Below, piece after piece: positions 61,091-64,000 of a stretch of DNA of 64,000 bases. A program made the position numbers and the translations under genes. The stretch lies in NCBI RefSeq assembly GCF_001870205.1, contig NZ_CP017267.1, forward strand, positions 112,501 through 176,500, read 5' to 3'. This DNA comes from Vagococcus teuberi. GTDB lineage: Bacteria; Bacillota; Bacilli; Lactobacillales; Vagococcaceae. Numbering within the stretch: the stretch's first letter is position 1; the number at the start of each line of letters is the position of its first letter. The notes below the pieces were generated by a model. That model was not told where the DNA came from. It saw only the letters and a program-made list of their open reading frames with translations, and made no database searches.

Positions 61091-64000
61091 ATGAATGATA
61101 AACAAAGGAAGAAGATAGTGAACTTTTTAAATGCTAAACCTCAAGATAAGATACATAGATATAAAAGGAGGAAAGTAAAAAAAGTATGGGTTTATGCAGC
61201 AATTATCACGACGATGATTGGTTTAGAGTCAATTTCTAGTAATATAAACACTTTGTCAGGATTATCTTCTATTACTGTTCATGCAGATACTGTAGTAAAC
61301 TATAAACAACTCTATTATCCACCAATATTGATAGGTGAATCAGGATCTACAGCACAGACAGATGGTAGTAATTCTTATTTAAACCTACTCTATGAAATTA
61401 ATGGTAAAAAAGCTACTGATGTAGATTATATCGAGTTCCAATTAAATAATGGAAAAAATAGTACTAAGACCAATTCTAAGGCAAAAATAATAGGTGGAAC
61501 TAATATTATAGGGCAGCCCACTGTTAAGTTAAGAGTTGATTTCTCAGGGGATGAGGCATTTGGCAATGAAAGAGCTTTTGAAGACGGTAATACGGTTATC
61601 CATTTTATCGATGGAACTTCTCTAGTCATTAATCCAAATAGAAATGAGATTTTTCTTTTTTCTAAGCAGGATGTTGAGAGCAATAGAAGAGGCATAATGA
61701 ATCTAAGTAACTTTACGGAAGAAGAAAAAAATAAAACCTTTGAAAAGTCTATATCTATTGTAGAAAAAGGTTATATAGACGATATGAAATCTTTAAGTGA
61801 AGTAACTGACTTTGATAGCTTGTCTGATGTAAATAGTTTATATAAGAAAACAATTGAAGCAAAATTAGAGCAAGCTAGCGAAGATTTTACAAATCAAGAT
61901 TCAGGGTTTAAACAATTTGAAGATGAGGCCAAATCTAAAAAGGCAGAAATAAATGCAGTTACCGATGCTAAAGAAGGTGCAAAAGAAAAAGCTTTAAAAG
62001 AAGTTGATAGTTTATTGTCACAATATAGAAAGAGTACTTTTGATGCTACTGGAGAAGACGTTCTTAGCCAAATTACGGAAGGTGTCGCTAAAATTAAAGC
62101 AGTTTCAGTAGAGAGAGAAAAACCATTCGATAAAGACGCCCATAAACCGACAATCAACCAACCAACAGAAGGAGAGCAAGTAGTATCCGGCAAAGGGGTT
62201 GGTGGCGATGAGATCACGATCAAGGATAAAGACAATAAAGTGATTGGAACAGGGACAGTAGCAGAAGATGGCACGTTTACTGTTAAAACCGATCGTCCGT
62301 TAGAAAAAGGGGAAGAATTAACGGTGACCCCAACGACAGATGGAAAAGAAGGGACCCCAGGGACCACAACGGTGGCTGAAAAACCATTCGATAAAGACGC
62401 CCATAAACCGACAATCAACCAACCAACAGAAGGAGAGCAAGTAGTATCCGGCAAAGGGGTTGGTGGCGATGAGATCACGATCAAGGATAAAGACAATAAA
62501 GTGATTGGAACAGGGACAGTAGCAGAAGATGGCACGTTTACTGTTAAAACCGATCGTCCGTTAGAAAAAGGGGAAGAATTAACGGTGACCCCAACGACAG
62601 ATGGAAAAGAAGGGACCCCAGGGACCACAACGGTGGCTGAAAAACCATTCGATAAAGACGCCCATAAACCGACAATCAACCAACCAACAGAAGGAGAGCA
62701 AGTAGTATCCGGCAAAGGGGTTGGTGGCGATGAGATCACGATCAAGGATAAAGACAATAAAGTGATTGGAACAGGGACAGTAGCAGAAGATGGCACGTTT
62801 ACTGTTAAAACCGATCGTCCGTTAGAAAAAGGGGAAGAATTAACTGTTATCCCAATGACCGATGGAAAAGAAGGGACCCCAGGGACCACAACGGTGGCTG
62901 AAAAACCATTCGATAAAGACGCCCATAAACCGACAATCAACCAACCAACAGAAGGAGAGCAAGCAGTATCCGGCAAAGGGATTGGTGGCGATAAAATCAC
63001 GATCAAGGATAAAGATAGTAACGTGATTGGAACAGGGACAGTAGCAGAAGATGGCACGTTTACTGTTAAAACCGATCGTCCGTTAGAAAAAGGGGAAGAA
63101 TTAACTGTTATCCCAATGACCGATGGAAAAGAAGGGACCCCAGGGACCACAACGGTGGCTGAAAAACCATTCGATAAAGACGCCCATAAACCAACCGTCA
63201 ACCAACCAACAGAAGGAGAGCAAGTAGTATCCGGTAAAGGGGTTGGTGGCGATAAAATCACGATCAAGGATAAAGATAATAACGTGATTGGAACAGGGAC
63301 AGTAGCAGAAGATGGCACGTTTACTGTTAAAACCGATCGTCCGTTAGAAAAAGGGGAAGAATTAACTGTTATCCCAATGACCGATGGAAAAGAAGGGACC
63401 CCAGGGACCACAACGGTGGCTGAAAAACCATTCGATAAAGACGCCCATAAACCAACCGTCAACCAACCAACAGAAGGAGAGCAAGTAGTATCCGGTAAAG
63501 GGGTTGGTGGCGATAAAATCACGATCAAGGATAAAGATAATAACGTGATTGGAACAGGGACAGTAGCAGAAGATGGCACGTTTACTGTTAAAACCGATCG
63601 TCCGTTAGAAAAAGGGGAAGAATTAACTGTTATCCCAATGACCGATGGAAAAGAAGGGACCCCAGGGACCACAACGGTGGCTGAAAAACCATTCGATAAA
63701 GACGCCCATAAACCGACAATCAACCAACCAACAGAAGGAGATCAAGCAGTATCCGGCAAAGGGATTGGTGGCGATAAAATCACGATCAAGGATAAAGACA
63801 ATAAAGTGATTGGAACAGGGACAGTAGCAGAAGATGGCACGTTTACTGTTAAAACCGATCGTCCGTTAGAAAAAGGGGAAGAATTAACGGTGACCCCAAC
63901 GACAGATGGAAAAGAAGGGACCCCAGGGACCACAACGGTGGCTGAAAAACCATTCGATAAAGACGCCCATAAACCGACAATCAACCAACCAACAGAAGGA
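61091..64000 (+). CDS. Repeat-rich cell-surface protein with Ig-like repeats (5' part)
   Basis: 970 codons, still open at the window edge. ATG 61091 follows AGGGAG. The N-terminus (DKIHRYKRRKVKKVWVYAAI) is a KxYKxGKxW-like signal region with likely cleavage near VHAD. A non-repeat domain (about residues 65-230) and a helical stretch with Glu/Lys/Ala (about 230-340) lead into repeats of 87 residues. Each repeat reads VIGTGTVAEDGTFTVKTDRP, EKGEELTV and GTPGTTTVAEKPFDKDAHKP, like bacterial Ig-like (Big_6-type) domains. Seven complete units and part of an eighth are present. It is presumably an adhesin ending in a sortase signal beyond the window; the long minus-strand ORFs here are only its complement. 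Confidence 0.9.
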   Translation, partial: MNDKQRKKIVNFLNAKPQDKIHRYKRRKVKKVWVYAAIITTMIGLESISSNINTLSGLSSITVHADTVVNYKQLYYPPILIGESGSTAQTDGSNSYLNLLYEINGKKATDVDYIEFQLNNGKNSTKTNSKAKIIGGTNIIGQPTVKLRVDFSGDEAFGNERAFEDGNTVIHFIDGTSLVINPNRNEIFLFSKQDVESNRRGIMNLSNFTEEEKNKTFEKSISIVEKGYIDDMKSLSEVTDFDSLSDVNSLYKKTIEAKLEQASEDFTNQDSGFKQFEDEAKSKKAEINAVTDAKEGAKEKALKEVDSLLSQYRKSTFDATGEDVLSQITEGVAKIKAVSVEREKPFDKDAHKPTINQPTEGEQVVSGKGVGGDEITIKDKDNKVIGTGTVAEDGTFTVKTDRPLEKGEELTVTPTTDGKEGTPGTTTVAEKPFDKDAHKPTINQPTEGEQVVSGKGVGGDEITIKDKDNKVIGTGTVAEDGTFTVKTDRPLEKGEELTVTPTTDGKEGTPGTTTVAEKPFDKDAHKPTINQPTEGEQVVSGKGVGGDEITIKDKDNKVIGTGTVAEDGTFTVKTDRPLEKGEELTVIPMTDGKEGTPGTTTVAEKPFDKDAHKPTINQPTEGEQAVSGKGIGGDKITIKDKDSNVIGTGTVAEDGTFTVKTDRPLEKGEELTVIPMTDGKEGTPGTTTVAEKPFDKDAHKPTVNQPTEGEQVVSGKGVGGDKITIKDKDNNVIGTGTVAEDGTFTVKTDRPLEKGEELTVIPMTDGKEGTPGTTTVAEKPFDKDAHKPTVNQPTEGEQVVSGKGVGGDKITIKDKDNNVIGTGTVAEDGTFTVKTDRPLEKGEELTVIPMTDGKEGTPGTTTVAEKPFDKDAHKPTINQPTEGDQAVSGKGIGGDKITIKDKDNKVIGTGTVAEDGTFTVKTDRPLEKGEELTVTPTTDGKEGTPGTTTVAEKPFDKDAHKPTINQPTEG
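62121..64000 (+). repeat. 261-bp tandem repeats, seven full copies and one partial
   Basis: Units start at 62121, 62382, 62643, 62904, 63165, 63426, 63687 and 63948, each exactly 261 bp apart. Units 1 and 2 look identical, as do 5 and 6. The others mix two variants at the positions coding DEITIK/DKITIK, DNKVIG/DSNVIG/DNNVIG and TVTPTTD/TVIPMTD. GC content is visibly higher than in the flanks. Confidence 0.97.

Noticed and set aside
61894-63723. 609-residue minus-strand ORF rich in Ser, Val and Pro repeats
   Set aside because: It is the complement of the surface-protein repeats. The plus strand has a signal region, ribosome binding site and sensible Ig-like domains running to the edge; the minus ORF has no start signals and is open only because the repeats lack stops in that frame.
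63742-63984. 80-residue minus-strand ORF
   Set aside because: Same repeat unit read on the wrong strand.
62121-64000. Regular repeats as a CRISPR array
   Set aside because: The units are 261 bp, coding throughout, and have no unique spacers between short repeats.

Overview
The window comes from a low-GC Gram-positive chromosome. The gene set and order fit a lactic acid bacterium of the family Enterococcaceae: ctsR-clpC, a NapA-type antiporter, a PASTA kinase/phosphatase pair, yhaO-yhaN-yhaM, sortase A, a CHAP-domain cell-wall hydrolase, and the priA-def-fmt-rsmB-stp-prkC-rsgA-rpe-thiN block. Vagococcus or Enterococcus is my best guess from general knowledge; no 16S gene or other decisive marker is present.

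Layout. (1) 1-6175: end of ctsR, clpC, two U32-family proteins of the tRNA-hydroxylation type (trhP1/trhP2) and glutathione reductase. (2) 6233-12215: the complete cytochrome bd operon cydAB plus the CydD/CydC exporter, ending exactly at an intact IS1182-family element (12215-14021). (3) 14184-20168: an unrecognised coiled-coil protein with an Asp/Tyr-rich tract, NapA, an Frm2-type nitroreductase and a secreted CHAP hydrolase. (4) 20170-20578: a gene-free patch made of insertion-sequence ends. (5) 20579-34243: histidine phosphatase, an RluA-family pseudouridine synthase truncated by a 44-bp tandem duplication, a class A PBP, YheA, the YhaO/YhaN/YhaM nuclease set, sortase A (apparently starting at ATA), a conserved unknown, ddl and murF. 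(6) 34365-57056: mostly core genes: cshA, acpS, a patatin-like protein, the PC4-like YdbC, yicC, gmk, rpoZ, and the long run from priA through rpmB, fakA, recG, plsX and acpP. (7) 57059-61090: an accessory islet where synteny (rnc/smc expected after acpP) is lost. It holds an ISL3-like terminator repeat, an IS200/IS605 left-end fragment, a truncated IS30, three small genes including a MazG-like pyrophosphohydrolase, and an IS30 pseudogene carrying an IS1182-derived miniature element. (8) 61091 to the right edge: the 5' part of a large surface protein with a KxYKxGKxW-like signal sequence and at least seven nearly identical 261-bp (87-residue) Ig-like repeats, still open at base 64000.

How the parts fit: clpC, gor and the cyd cluster serve protein quality control, thiol redox balance and oxygen respiration. 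The class A PBP, Ddl, MurF, CHAP hydrolase, PASTA kinase and phosphatase, sortase and the terminal adhesin together cover cell-wall synthesis, its control, and surface display. The 38.5-57 kb block is classic translation, replication-restart and lipid-precursor housekeeping.

No clearly new multi-gene system is evident. The most unusual items are the ATA-start sortase, the frameshifted pseudouridine synthase, the mosaic repeat adhesin, the dispersed terminator-carrying IS ends, and the unrecognised coiled-coil protein next to IS1182.
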